Source: Micromonospora acroterricola (GTDB taxonomy: Bacteria > Actinomycetota > Actinomycetes > Mycobacteriales > Micromonosporaceae). From it: a stretch of 54,937 nt of DNA. Of the stretch, positions 1-7,966 are shown piece after piece. The DNA lies in assembly GCF_003172955.1 (NCBI RefSeq), contig NZ_QGKR01000179.1, forward strand, positions 1-54,937, read 5' to 3'. The notes below the pieces were generated by a model that was given only the letters and a program-made list of their open reading frames with translations, had not been told where the DNA came from and did no database searches. The position numbers were made by a program, and so were the translations under genes. Position 1 is the stretch's first letter. Every line of letters starts with the position of its first letter.

Positions 1-136
1 CCCCCGCTGACCATCCGGCGTCTGCTGCCAAGATCCGCGCAACGTCAGGGATCTGGTCGCCTCCCGGCGCTGCGGGCCGCAAGTTTCCCGGAAGCTGCGC
101 GGATCTTGAAAGCAGACGCCGGATGGTCAGCGGGGG
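1..136. repeat. Long imperfect inverted repeat at the window edge
   Basis: Arms 1-41 and 96-136 pair as 26 bp, a 3x3 mismatch, then 12 bp, around a 54-nt GC-rich centre. The right arm includes the last codons and stop of the metallophosphoesterase gene (stop at 127-129), so it may act as its transcription terminator. The left arm could extend beyond the window. Confidence 0.85.
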
Positions 137-1020
137 ATCAGGGTGAGGATGGTGGCCTCCGGTGGGCAGGCGAAGCGGACCGGGGCGGTCGGGTGGGTGC
201 CGAGGCCGGCGGAGACGTGCAACCAGGAATCCGAGCCCGGCCACCGGTGCAGCCCCCGGGCCATCGAGCGGGGCAGACCGCAGTTGGTCACCAACGCTCC
301 GAAGCCCGGTACGCAGACCTGCCCGCCGTGCGTGTGACCGGCGAGCAGCAGCCCGAAGCCGTCCGCGGCCATCTGGTCGAGCACCCGCGGTTCGGGGGAG
401 TGCGCCAGCGCGATGGACAGGTCGGCCGAGGAAGAGACGGCGCCGGACACCGCGCCGTAGTCGTCCCGGTCGATGTGTGGGTCGTCGACACCGACCAGGT
501 CGATCTGCCGGCCGCCGGCCTTCAGCGTGGTCCGGACGTTGTTCAGGTCCACCCAGCCGGCGCCGGTGAACACCTGGCGCAGCTCCTCGTAGGGCAGGTC
601 GGTGCCCTCGGTGTACTCCCGGTGGGGCAGGAAGTAGGTGAACGGGTTCTTCCAGACCGGCCCGGTGTAGTCGTTGGAGCCGAACACGAAGGCGCCCGGG
701 TAGTCCAGCAGCGGTTGCAGCGCCCGCAGCACCCCGGGCACCGCGCCCGGGTGCGCCATGTTGTCGCCGGTCACCACGACCAGGTCGGGGTCGAGGGCGG
801 CCAGCGACGCCACCCAGCGCTGCTTGCGTGCCTGGTCCGGCATCATGTGCAGGTCCGAGATGTGCAGCACGCGCAGCGGCTCGGCGTCGGCCGGCAGCAT
901 CGGTACGTCGTACCGCCGCAGGGTGAACATGTTGCGCTCGACGAGTGACGCGTACGCGAGTGTGGCCGTGCCGACGGCGGCGGTTCCGGCTGCGAGCCGG
1001 AATAGTGTGCGCTTTCGCAT
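127..1020 (-). CDS. Membrane-anchored metallophosphoesterase (Rv3683-like)
   Basis: 297 aa. The calcineurin-like metal-binding motifs are all visible: HISDLH near residues 53-58, TGDN, GSND and a late AGHTHGGQ. A hydrophobic segment (about residues 8-26) follows a basic N-terminus, so the enzyme is probably anchored with its catalytic domain outside. The start is the ATG at 1020; an in-frame extension to 1248 would run through yqeY. A TACCCT hexamer lies 7 nt upstream, suggesting a leaderless mRNA. In M. tuberculosis the homologue neighbours ponA2 and whiB4, as here once the insert is discounted. Substrate unknown. Confidence 0.9.
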   Translation of the reverse strand: MRKRTLFRLAAGTAAVGTATLAYASLVERNMFTLRRYDVPMLPADAEPLRVLHISDLHMMPDQARKQRWVASLAALDPDLVVVTGDNMAHPGAVPGVLRALQPLLDYPGAFVFGSNDYTGPVWKNPFTYFLPHREYTEGTDLPYEELRQVFTGAGWVDLNNVRTTLKAGGRQIDLVGVDDPHIDRDDYGAVSGAVSSSADLSIALAHSPEPRVLDQMAADGFGLLLAGHTHGGQVCVPGFGALVTNCGLPRSMARGLHRWPGSDSWLHVSAGLGTHPTAPVRFACPPEATILTLIPR

Positions 1021-1027
1021 GTCGTTC

Positions 1028-1037
1028 AGGGTAGTTT
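1028..1037. promoter_or_regulatory. Overlapping divergent -10 elements
   Basis: The 25-bp gap between the divergent metallophosphoesterase and yqeY start codons contains TACCCT on the minus strand (1033-1028, 7 nt before ATG 1020) and TAGTTT on the plus strand (1032-1037, 8 nt before ATG 1046). The hexamers overlap by two bases and there is no room for a Shine-Dalgarno sequence, which fits leaderless transcription both ways. Any -35 elements would lie inside the opposing genes. Confidence 0.45.
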
Positions 1038-1045
1038 GACCGTCC

Positions 1046-1501
1046 ATGAGCACGCTGAAGGACCGCCTCACCGCCGACATGCGTTCCGCGCTCAAGGCGC
1101 GCGACGAGCTGACCACCTCCACGCTGCGGATGGCCCTGGCTGCCGTGGGCACCGCCGAGGTCGCCGGCAAGGCCAAGCGCGAGCTCACCGACGACGAGGT
1201 GCTCGCGGTGCTGACCAAGGAGGCCAAGAAGCGCCGGGAGGCGGCCACCGCCTTCGCCGACGCGGGCCGGGCCGAGCAGGCCGCGAAGGAGACCGCCGAG
1301 GGCGAGGTGCTGGACCGCTACCTGCCCAAGCAGCTCTCGGACGCCGAGCTGACCCAGCTGGTGTCCGGAGCGCTCGCCGCGGGCGGGTTCACCGGCAAGG
1401 CCCAGATGGGCCCGGCGATGAAGGCGGCCCAGGCCGCGGTGGCCGGCCAGGCCGAGGGCGGCCGGGTGGCCGCTGAGGTACGCCGCCAGCTCGGCCTCTG
1501 A
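1046..1501 (+). CDS. GatB/YqeY domain-containing protein
   Basis: 151 aa, the usual length for the YqeY family. It starts MSTLKDRLTADMRSALKARD and keeps the family pattern of charged helices (ELTDDEVLAVLTKEAKKRRE) and the C-terminal GKAQMGPAMKAAQ stretch resembling the tRNA-binding tail of GatB. The biochemical role of stand-alone YqeY is not established; a link to tRNA or amidotransferase function is by homology only. It is divergent from the metallophosphoesterase gene. Confidence 0.9.
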   Translation: MSTLKDRLTADMRSALKARDELTTSTLRMALAAVGTAEVAGKAKRELTDDEVLAVLTKEAKKRREAATAFADAGRAEQAAKETAEGEVLDRYLPKQLSDAELTQLVSGALAAGGFTGKAQMGPAMKAAQAAVAGQAEGGRVAAEVRRQLGL

Positions 1502-1805
1502 TGCCCGCGGCGGTACGTCCATTCGTCGCCGCCGATCTTGGTGACGGAGTGGGTCCCGCAAAGAGCAGTGCGCTGCTATATTGACGTCCTGGCTTGCTCT
1601 CATCGGGAGAATGTGGGGTAGCTGACGCCACCACAGCAGGCCTTATCGTCGGTGAGTACGGAAATCGTCCGTCGTGTCAAACGGACGATTTTTGCTGTGC
1701 TTATCCGAGTGTAGTTGGCTGTGCTGTCGCTGATCCGGCGTCAGTCGACCATTACGTTGCACCGTGACCGGTGCCACGTCGATCTTCTCGGGGGCAGATT
1801 CCGTT
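1502..1805 (+). other. Intergenic region with candidate small RNA or leader
   Basis: No convincing ORF. An extended -10 block (CGCTGCTATATTG, 1571-1583, TATATT at 1577) is followed about 80 nt later by an intrinsic terminator at 1662-1694. A transcript of roughly 1589-1694 would be about 105 nt, either a free small RNA or an attenuated leader of the downstream DUF1906 gene. A GTG at 1764 is in frame with that gene, but ATG 1806 is preferred. Confidence 0.5.
1662..1694 (+). terminator. Intrinsic terminator with T-tract
   Basis: Perfect 11-bp stem (1662-1672 with 1681-1691) around an 8-nt loop, ending in a run of five T. This is unusually canonical for a high-GC actinomycete. It lies 160 nt past yqeY and 112 nt before the next start. 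Confidence 0.85.
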
Positions 1806-4157
1806 ATGGATCCAATGGTTCTGAAGGCTCAGCAGTGGGTGAACGCAACTTATGCGTCAGTGCCGGGGTATGTCCGTACCGCCGAAAACGGCGTCACTGG
1901 CTGGGGTATAGCCTTCGCTCTGACCCGTGCTCTGCAGCACGAACTCGGCATCACCGAACTGTCGGACAGTTTTGGACCCACGACCTTCACCAAGCTCAGT
2001 CAGTATGGAGAAGTCGGGATCAGTTCGACGAACATGAACATGAGGACCATCGCGGAGGCCGCGCTTTATTGCAAAGGCTACAGCGGTGGCGGACTGGATG
2101 GGTCCTTTAATACCAACACTCTTTCCGGCCTCACTGCCATGGTCAACAACATGGGACTTGCCGTCGGTTATGTCACCGGCGTGGCACCCAAGGTCTTCAA
2201 GGCACTGCTGACCATGGACGCCTACGTTCTGTTGTCCGGTGGCGACACATACGTGCAGCAGATTCAGCGCTGGATGAACAGGTCCTACGGCAATCGCCGC
2301 GACTTCTACTATGGACCCTGTGACGGGTACTTCTCACGTGACGTGCAGAAGGGCCTGATCCTGGCGATCCAGTATGAGTTGGGCATGGCCGACGGTGTTG
2401 CAAACGGTGTTGTGGGACCCGGCACGAAGGCTGGACTTCGATCGCAGGCCTATGTTCGGGAGGGATCGGTCGACAACGGCGAGAGGGGCTTCGTCCGCCT
2501 GTTCCAGGCGGCGTTGACCTTCAACGGTTACGATGGGCACTGGAGTAGCAGTGCGGGCACATTCGACAGTCGCATCGAGTTCGCCGTGAAACACTTTCAA
2601 GAATTCACGAAACTGCCGCAGTCCGGCGCCGGCGACTATCAGACCTGGATGTCACTCCTGCTTTCCACCGGAGATCCTGAGCGTCGGGGGACTGCCATCG
2701 ACTGCATGTACCCGCTCAACAGCGCGACGATCGCGACGGTCAAGGCGGCCGGTTACAAGCATGTCGGACGTTACATCAACGGCGGCACCAACAAGATGCT
2801 CAGCCACTCCGAGATCGCTCTCATCCTCGATAACGGGATGTCCTTCTTCCCGCTCTATCAGGAGTGGGGCGATGCGGTGCAGTACTTCAGCTACGACCAA
2901 GGCTACGAGGCCGGACTGGCTGCATGTTCCGCCGCCCGCAAATTCGGCATTCCGTACGGCACGGTCCTCTACTTCTCGGTCGACTTCGATGCCCTGGATT
3001 CGGAGATCACCAGTGCCGTCGCTCCACACTTCCGCGGTGTGCGGGACGCTGTGCGCGCAGATGGTAACCAATATGCGATCGGCGTGTACGGGTGTCGCAA
3101 CGTCTGCCGGCAACTCGCCTCCCTCGGCTTGACCACCCGCAGCTTCGTGAGTGGCATGTCCACCGGTTACAGCGGAAACCTCGGCTATCCACTGCCGAGC
3201 AACTGGGCATTCGATCAGATTTCCAATCTCGTTCTAGGTGCAGGGACGCCGGGAGCAGTGGAGATCGACAACAACATCGTCTCAGGATTGGATCTCGGCG
3301 TAAACAGCGTGACGCGTGCCCGGGACGCCAACGACGCGTTCTACACGTATCTGCGGTGGGTGGAGGCCCGGGCCGGCCAGTGGATCGAGCAGGGACACAA
3401 TGAACGGACAGCGGCGGAACTGACCGCCCAGTATCTGCGGTACCGAAGCCGAAAATACGACACCCCCGGAATGGGCACTACATTCGGTGAAATCGACAAG
3501 GAATTCGTCGCGTTCGCCTACAATTACCCAGCTCGACCGGACGTGGCCCCGCTGCGCGACCCGGTGACCTTCTGGGACACCGACGTCGAGCATTTCGGCG
3601 CAACCTTCGGGGGGGTCCTCAACAACACGTTGCACAGCGACCAGACCAGGGTCAGCCTGGTCGACTTCGGTGGTTGGGCCGGTGATCTCCTCAGCACCCT
3701 GGGGGATGTCCTGCAGAGCGGTGTGTCGAAGGCCGATGCCTACGACTGGGCAGTGGACCACATCGCCAATCCGTCCGACGACTCGTTCTTCACCATCGGG
3801 GACCTACTCGCGGACGTGGACGCCATGGTCCTCGGTCTGCAGTTTCGGGCCCATCCCTCAAGAACCTTGTCGTTCGAGTTCAGCGAACTCTATTCGGACC
3901 CCACCAGGTCCAAGGCACGATTCGACAACTTCTACTCGGTGCGCTTCGGCAGCAGCCAGCAGAGGTTGCTGGATGCCAGTAGGTCGGTCTTCTACCAGAC
4001 CTCAGACCTTCTCTACAACGTCGCCCGCGAAGCCTTCTGGCAGGAGACGTTCAGTGACAGCACCGGTTACCAGATCGTGGGTACCGTGCCCGACGAGTAC
4101 AAGGAGGCCTGCGCCGCCGCGTTCACGACCGTCGTCCAGCGCTTCGTGCAGATGTGA
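1806..4157 (+). CDS. DUF1906 / Rv2525c-like glycoside hydrolase-like protein
   Basis: 783 aa from ATG 1806, which has a GGGGGCA ribosome-binding site about 11 nt upstream; a GTG at 1764 would add 14 residues. Residues about 1-290 resemble peptidoglycan-binding-like repeats (MVLKAQQWVNATY, later FGPTTFTKLSQYG and VVGPGTKAGL). Residues about 295-500 match the Rv2525c-like TIM-barrel domain: GTAIDCMYPLNS, GYKHVGRYING, PLYQEWG, GTVLYFSVDFDA and the closing VEIDNNIVSGLDLG. The C-terminal 270 residues are unrecognised. There is no signal peptide although the fold is usually tied to the cell wall. Base composition is visibly less GC-rich than in flanking genes, suggesting transfer. Confidence 0.75.
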   Translation: MDPMVLKAQQWVNATYASVPGYVRTAENGVTGWGIAFALTRALQHELGITELSDSFGPTTFTKLSQYGEVGISSTNMNMRTIAEAALYCKGYSGGGLDGSFNTNTLSGLTAMVNNMGLAVGYVTGVAPKVFKALLTMDAYVLLSGGDTYVQQIQRWMNRSYGNRRDFYYGPCDGYFSRDVQKGLILAIQYELGMADGVANGVVGPGTKAGLRSQAYVREGSVDNGERGFVRLFQAALTFNGYDGHWSSSAGTFDSRIEFAVKHFQEFTKLPQSGAGDYQTWMSLLLSTGDPERRGTAIDCMYPLNSATIATVKAAGYKHVGRYINGGTNKMLSHSEIALILDNGMSFFPLYQEWGDAVQYFSYDQGYEAGLAACSAARKFGIPYGTVLYFSVDFDALDSEITSAVAPHFRGVRDAVRADGNQYAIGVYGCRNVCRQLASLGLTTRSFVSGMSTGYSGNLGYPLPSNWAFDQISNLVLGAGTPGAVEIDNNIVSGLDLGVNSVTRARDANDAFYTYLRWVEARAGQWIEQGHNERTAAELTAQYLRYRSRKYDTPGMGTTFGEIDKEFVAFAYNYPARPDVAPLRDPVTFWDTDVEHFGATFGGVLNNTLHSDQTRVSLVDFGGWAGDLLSTLGDVLQSGVSKADAYDWAVDHIANPSDDSFFTIGDLLADVDAMVLGLQFRAHPSRTLSFEFSELYSDPTRSKARFDNFYSVRFGSSQQRLLDASRSVFYQTSDLLYNVAREAFWQETFSDSTGYQIVGTVPDEYKEACAAAFTTVVQRFVQM

Positions 4158-4236
4158 CCGCATGCCCGAACCGTGGCCAGCCACACCCGTCCCCGTCGGC
4201 AGACCCGAAAGTGACCAGGAGGGCTCGATCATCATC

Positions 4237-5328
4237 ATGAACGACAATTACGCAGGCTCCGGCGGCGCTCTGGGACCATCCGCGTCACGCCGTCAGGTGC
4301 TCACCCTGGCTGGGCTGACACTCGGCGCGGGTGTGGTGACGATCGGCAGCCACCCGACGGCGGCTAGCGCCGCCCCATCGGAGCCGGCGAGCCCGACCGT
4401 GCGCCTAGAGCCCGTGGCCGACGATCCTGTCGTGGTGTTGAGCGGGACCTCGACAGCCGTGGCGAGTTACCCACGCCAGCTGGCGGTGCGGCTTGTCAAC
4501 GAAGGCGGGGCTCTGCCGGTGGGCACGACCGTGACCCTCACCTTCGATCAGCGGCTCTACGCGCCGTTGACGCCCGCCGTTATCACCATGGCTGGCCGAC
4601 AGGTAGCGACCACGAGCGCAGTCGCTGCCATCGCGGAGACCGGGATGACCGAGTACACCCTCACTCTTCAGGAGTCGCTGCCTGCCGTGACGGCACCAGC
4701 GGCCTCCGCCGTCGCCGTGGTGGGAACTGTGCGGACTGCCACCTACCCTCGTGATCTTCTCCACCGACCGCAGGTCGGCGCGGTGAAGATCGATAGGCCC
4801 TCGCATCAGCCCCTGTCCCGGCGTGAGCTGCGGCCCAGCAGCAACGTACGCACCAAGATCGGGCGCGTTCCGTGGGGGTTCGAACTCAGCGGGGGTTGGG
4901 CGCGGCACGTATGGGGGGTTGAACGTCAGTTCGTTTACTTCCACCCACAGTCGATCACCATCACGGCCACCGGTCCGGGTTCCGCTCCGATGGACACCGC
5001 GTTCACGGTGTCTCTCGATCCGCGGCTGGTGCAGGAGATCGAGGTAGCTGCGTTGCAGCTCAACGGTAAGCGGATCGATGGTCGCATCAGGCGCGTATCC
5101 AGCCTGAGGGACGGTGCCGCATATGTCTCTCGGTGGCGGACGTCGGTGAAGCTCAAGAAGGGCGACGTCCTGGATGTGCGCCTGACAAGTCGGTTGGCTA
5201 CTCCGACCGCCGGTCTGACGACGATAAAGCATCCACTGGTAGAGATCGACGAGCTGAGCCTCGAGCCATCCCAACGTCAGACGGGACGTACTACCCTTAC
5301 CTGTCTGGACTCAGTTTGGGGAGCGTAA
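4237..5328 (+). CDS. Tat-exported protein of unknown function
   Basis: 363 aa. ATG 4237 follows an AGGAGGG at 4217-4223; the open frame upstream to 3670 lies inside the DUF1906 gene and is a shadow. Residues about 17-45 carry a twin-arginine motif (SRRQVL), a hydrophobic stretch and an alanine-rich cleavage region. The mature part is rich in short beta-strand-like segments (VTLTFDQRLY, FTVSLDPRL) that recur in two halves, suggesting duplicated Ig-like domains. It lies 79 nt after the DUF1906 gene on the same strand. No family recognised. Confidence 0.7.
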   Translation: MNDNYAGSGGALGPSASRRQVLTLAGLTLGAGVVTIGSHPTAASAAPSEPASPTVRLEPVADDPVVVLSGTSTAVASYPRQLAVRLVNEGGALPVGTTVTLTFDQRLYAPLTPAVITMAGRQVATTSAVAAIAETGMTEYTLTLQESLPAVTAPAASAVAVVGTVRTATYPRDLLHRPQVGAVKIDRPSHQPLSRRELRPSSNVRTKIGRVPWGFELSGGWARHVWGVERQFVYFHPQSITITATGPGSAPMDTAFTVSLDPRLVQEIEVAALQLNGKRIDGRIRRVSSLRDGAAYVSRWRTSVKLKKGDVLDVRLTSRLATPTAGLTTIKHPLVEIDELSLEPSQRQTGRTTLTCLDSVWGA

Positions 5329-5385
5329 CTCGAGCTGGCGAACGAGGAGTCGACCATCGGGATTCTCTGGTTCGAGTGGCCGTAC

Positions 5386-5709
5386 ATGGCGTTAGCGTCC
5401 ACATTGCTCGTCGTGGTGTGGGTCGCGCTCCTGATTCGCAACCACCGGGTGGGCTGGCGTTTCTTCGCTGTGGGCGCGGGTCTGGTTGTCCTGTGCTTCA
5501 TCGGGGGGCCGCTGGTGAACGGGTTGTCGACGCCAGACCCCGCATGCCGGGCTCAGGAGGGACTGGCCTGCGGCATGGGGGGTGTGACCGGCGCGGCTTG
5601 GGCGAACGGAGCTCTGGCGCTGTGCTGCCTGGTCGTGCTCCTGGTCCTGACCCCTCTGGCCAGACTTCTCTACCGGCACTCGTCCAACGCCGGCGCCCAC
5701 AAGCAGTGA
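5386..5709 (+). CDS. Small membrane protein, three predicted TM segments
   Basis: 107 aa with hydrophobic stretches at about 1-17, 24-46 and 73-95. No family recognised. The frame is continuous with the preceding Tat-protein gene and separated from it only by the TAA at 5326-5328. No ATG, GTG or TTG occurs between that stop and ATG 5386, and the best Shine-Dalgarno (GAGGAG, 5344-5349) would serve an ATC at 5356 or ATT at 5362. The true start is therefore unclear. Confidence 0.5.
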   Translation: MALASTLLVVVWVALLIRNHRVGWRFFAVGAGLVVLCFIGGPLVNGLSTPDPACRAQEGLACGMGGVTGAAWANGALALCCLVVLLVLTPLARLLYRHSSNAGAHKQ

Positions 5710-6065
5710 CGACTCGTAGTAACGCAGTCTGACGGCCGACATTCATGGTGCGTGCCGGTAGCCGCCGTTCCTCGGACGTGGCTACCGGCACGTACGCCGT
5801 GCGCCGAGAACCCGCACGGGTCCGATCCGGACGGCGCGACGGGCGAGAATCAGCCCGGCGAACAGTTGTTGATCAGGCGCCATTGCCCTCACCAGGACCG
5901 CGCCACGTACCTCGATGACTGGCGCCCGACCCGGTTGGCGAGCGGCAGCGGACGTGGCGACGACGGCGGAAAGCGCCCGCCGAAAGGCGGCCCTGGGCCG
6001 ACAGGCCGGCCGCCCAGGTACGCCGACAGGTCGGCCTCAGACTGGTCGCCGACCCGACGACCGGG
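5710..6065. other. Intergenic region between convergent cassettes
   Basis: No supported gene. It contains the hairpin at 5751-5792 and otherwise shows only antisense shadow ORFs running into the permease gene. Confidence 0.6.
5751..5792. terminator. Bidirectional hairpin terminator
   Basis: Perfect 13-bp stem (5751-5763 with 5780-5792) and a 16-nt loop between converging transcription units, without a T-tract. Termination is inferred from position. Confidence 0.65.
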
Positions 6066-7301
6066 CTACTTCTGCAACGCCTGTACCGGAGAGAACCGCG
6101 CGGCTCGGGCTGCTGGCATCAACCCGGCCAACATGCCCGCAACCATGCTGATCATGGAGGCGAACACGGCGATCCGTAGTTCGATGACGGGCGCCCAGCC
6201 GTTGACGATCGATACGAGGGAGGTGGTGAGGACACCGATCAGGGCACCGCTGAGGCCCCCGAGGCCACCGAGAACAGCGGTCTCGAGCACCAATTGGACG
6301 AAGATGTGTCGCCTGCGGGCACCGACGGCCCGCCGCAGGCCGATTTCTCCGGTACGGGTGGCAACGCTGGCAGTTGTCGCGTTGCCGATGGAGATGGTGC
6401 CGATTAGCAGCGCTATGCCGCTGATCATGAGAGTCGATTTGGTCGTACTGCTCTCGATCTCCCTGCGGAGGGTCCGAGGGTCTGGGGGCGCCACGGCCCG
6501 CAGTTCGGACGGTGCCTCCGGCCGTAGCGCGAGAGGCGCCTGCCGGCCGATGATCTGAGCCGCACCTGGATCGGTCTCCACCAGTACGTCCCGCTTGCCC
6601 ACCTGGCTGGTACCGGGCTGGTCGAGGCGGTCGCCGACAGAATAGGGAACGACGGCGCCAGCGAGCGACTCCGGCCTCCGGAGAACGTCGCGGTAGATGC
6701 CGACCACGGTGTAGGGCCGGCCGGCGATGAAGACAGCTACCCCCACCCGACGGATCCCGAGTTGGCCCGCCACCGTTTCGGAAAGCATGATCACCGGCGC
6801 GGCGCTTCGCTCGTGGTAGTCATCGAAGCCCCGGCCGGCCGTCAACTGCGGGGCCATGACCCGTAGAGCAGCCGGATCAACGCCCAGGATGGGCACCCCC
6901 GTCGGCGGACGACGCAGATCGCTGCTTCGGCTCATGGGTTGTTCACCGAGAACGACCCGCCGGCCCGCCGTCACGACACCATTCAGCCGGGTCAGCCGCC
7001 CGAGGGCCGCGTCGTCGAGCCAGCTGTGGGATCCACCCGGGTCTTCCGCCTGCACCAGGACCTCGGTTGCCCTGCGGGTGTCGAAGGCGGCGGCGACCTG
7101 TTGGTGGAGGGTCGAGCCGACACCAAGACTCGCGACGAATGCCGCCGAACCGAGGATCGTGCCGATGGCCGTGACCAGGGAGCGGCCTGGATGGCTGAGG
7201 ACCGAGAGCGCGGCTTCTCGGAGCAGATCGCCCAGGCGCATCCTGGATGGTCGGACTCCCAGCTCGCCAATGGCGGGCACGGAATGCCGCCAGCCCTTCA
7301 C
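6066..7301 (-). CDS. MacB/FtsX-type ABC transporter permease
   Basis: 411 aa. A hydrophobic segment near residues 40-65 (SLVTAIGTILGSAAFVASL), a large extracytoplasmic domain (about 70-280) and three C-terminal segments, with GEIGLRRAVGARRRHIFVQ between TM2 and TM3, give the MacB/FtsX topology. Family members act mechanically on exported or cell-surface substrates rather than moving solutes through a pore. The GTG start at 7301 overlaps the ATPase stop by 4 nt. It is the last gene of the operon reading down from about 10572. Substrate unknown. Confidence 0.85.
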   Translation of the reverse strand: MKGWRHSVPAIGELGVRPSRMRLGDLLREAALSVLSHPGRSLVTAIGTILGSAAFVASLGVGSTLHQQVAAAFDTRRATEVLVQAEDPGGSHSWLDDAALGRLTRLNGVVTAGRRVVLGEQPMSRSSDLRRPPTGVPILGVDPAALRVMAPQLTAGRGFDDYHERSAAPVIMLSETVAGQLGIRRVGVAVFIAGRPYTVVGIYRDVLRRPESLAGAVVPYSVGDRLDQPGTSQVGKRDVLVETDPGAAQIIGRQAPLALRPEAPSELRAVAPPDPRTLRREIESSTTKSTLMISGIALLIGTISIGNATTASVATRTGEIGLRRAVGARRRHIFVQLVLETAVLGGLGGLSGALIGVLTTSLVSIVNGWAPVIELRIAVFASMISMVAGMLAGLMPAARAARFSPVQALQK

Positions 7302-7966
7302 GACTCCACCACCACCCCGTCGACGACGCCGAGCCGACGGGTCGCCTCCGCGGCCACCTCCGGCTCGTGAGTCACCACCACCAGCGTCAGGCCGTCGGTG
7401 TTGAGCTGTCGCAACACGTCCAGGACGACAGCTGTGTTCGCGCTGTCGAGGTTGCCGGTCGGCTCGTCGCAGAAGAGGACCCTTGGCCGTGCTGCTACGG
7501 CGCGTGCGATGGCCACCCGCTGCTTCTCCCCGCCTGACAGATGCCGGGGATCGGCCTTTGCCCGGTGAGCCATGCCCATTCGCTCCAGCGCGTCCATCGC
7601 CAGTCGTCGGCGTTGCCGGCGGCCGTTGTGCCCGTAGAGCATGCCCAACTCGACATTCTCCAGGGCGGTGCGTCCCGGCAGGAGGTGGAAAGCCTGAAAG
7701 ACGAAGCCGAAGAGTTGGCCCCGGATGGCGCCGCGCAGCGCCGCTCCGCAGTTGCTCGTCTCGACGTCGCCGACGCGATAAGAGCCCGAGGTCGGGGTGT
7801 CCAGCAGCCCGAGGATGTTCAGCAGGGTGGACTTCCCCGAACCGGAGGGCCCGGTCACGGAGACATAGTCGGCCGCCTCGACGTGCAGGTCGACCGGGCG
7901 CAACGCGTGAACCGGCTCACCATCGAGGTAGGTGCGACACACGCCTTGTAGATTCAACACATTCAC
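7298..7966 (-). CDS. MacB/LolD-type ABC transporter ATPase
   Basis: 222 aa, full length. Walker A GPSGSGKST (about 39-47), Q-loop VFQAFHLLPGRTALENVELGM, signature LSGGEKQRVAIARA and Walker B RVLFCDEPTGNLDS are intact, followed by an H-loop (VVVTHEPEVA). The sequence type is that of MacB/LolD ATPases paired with FtsX-like permeases. GTG 7966 overlaps the adaptor stop (GTGA) and its own stop overlaps the permease start, so the three genes are translationally coupled. Confidence 0.92.
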   Translation of the reverse strand: MNVLNLQGVCRTYLDGEPVHALRPVDLHVEAADYVSVTGPSGSGKSTLLNILGLLDTPTSGSYRVGDVETSNCGAALRGAIRGQLFGFVFQAFHLLPGRTALENVELGMLYGHNGRRQRRRLAMDALERMGMAHRAKADPRHLSGGEKQRVAIARAVAARPRVLFCDEPTGNLDSANTAVVLDVLRQLNTDGLTLVVVTHEPEVAAEATRRLGVVDGVVVES

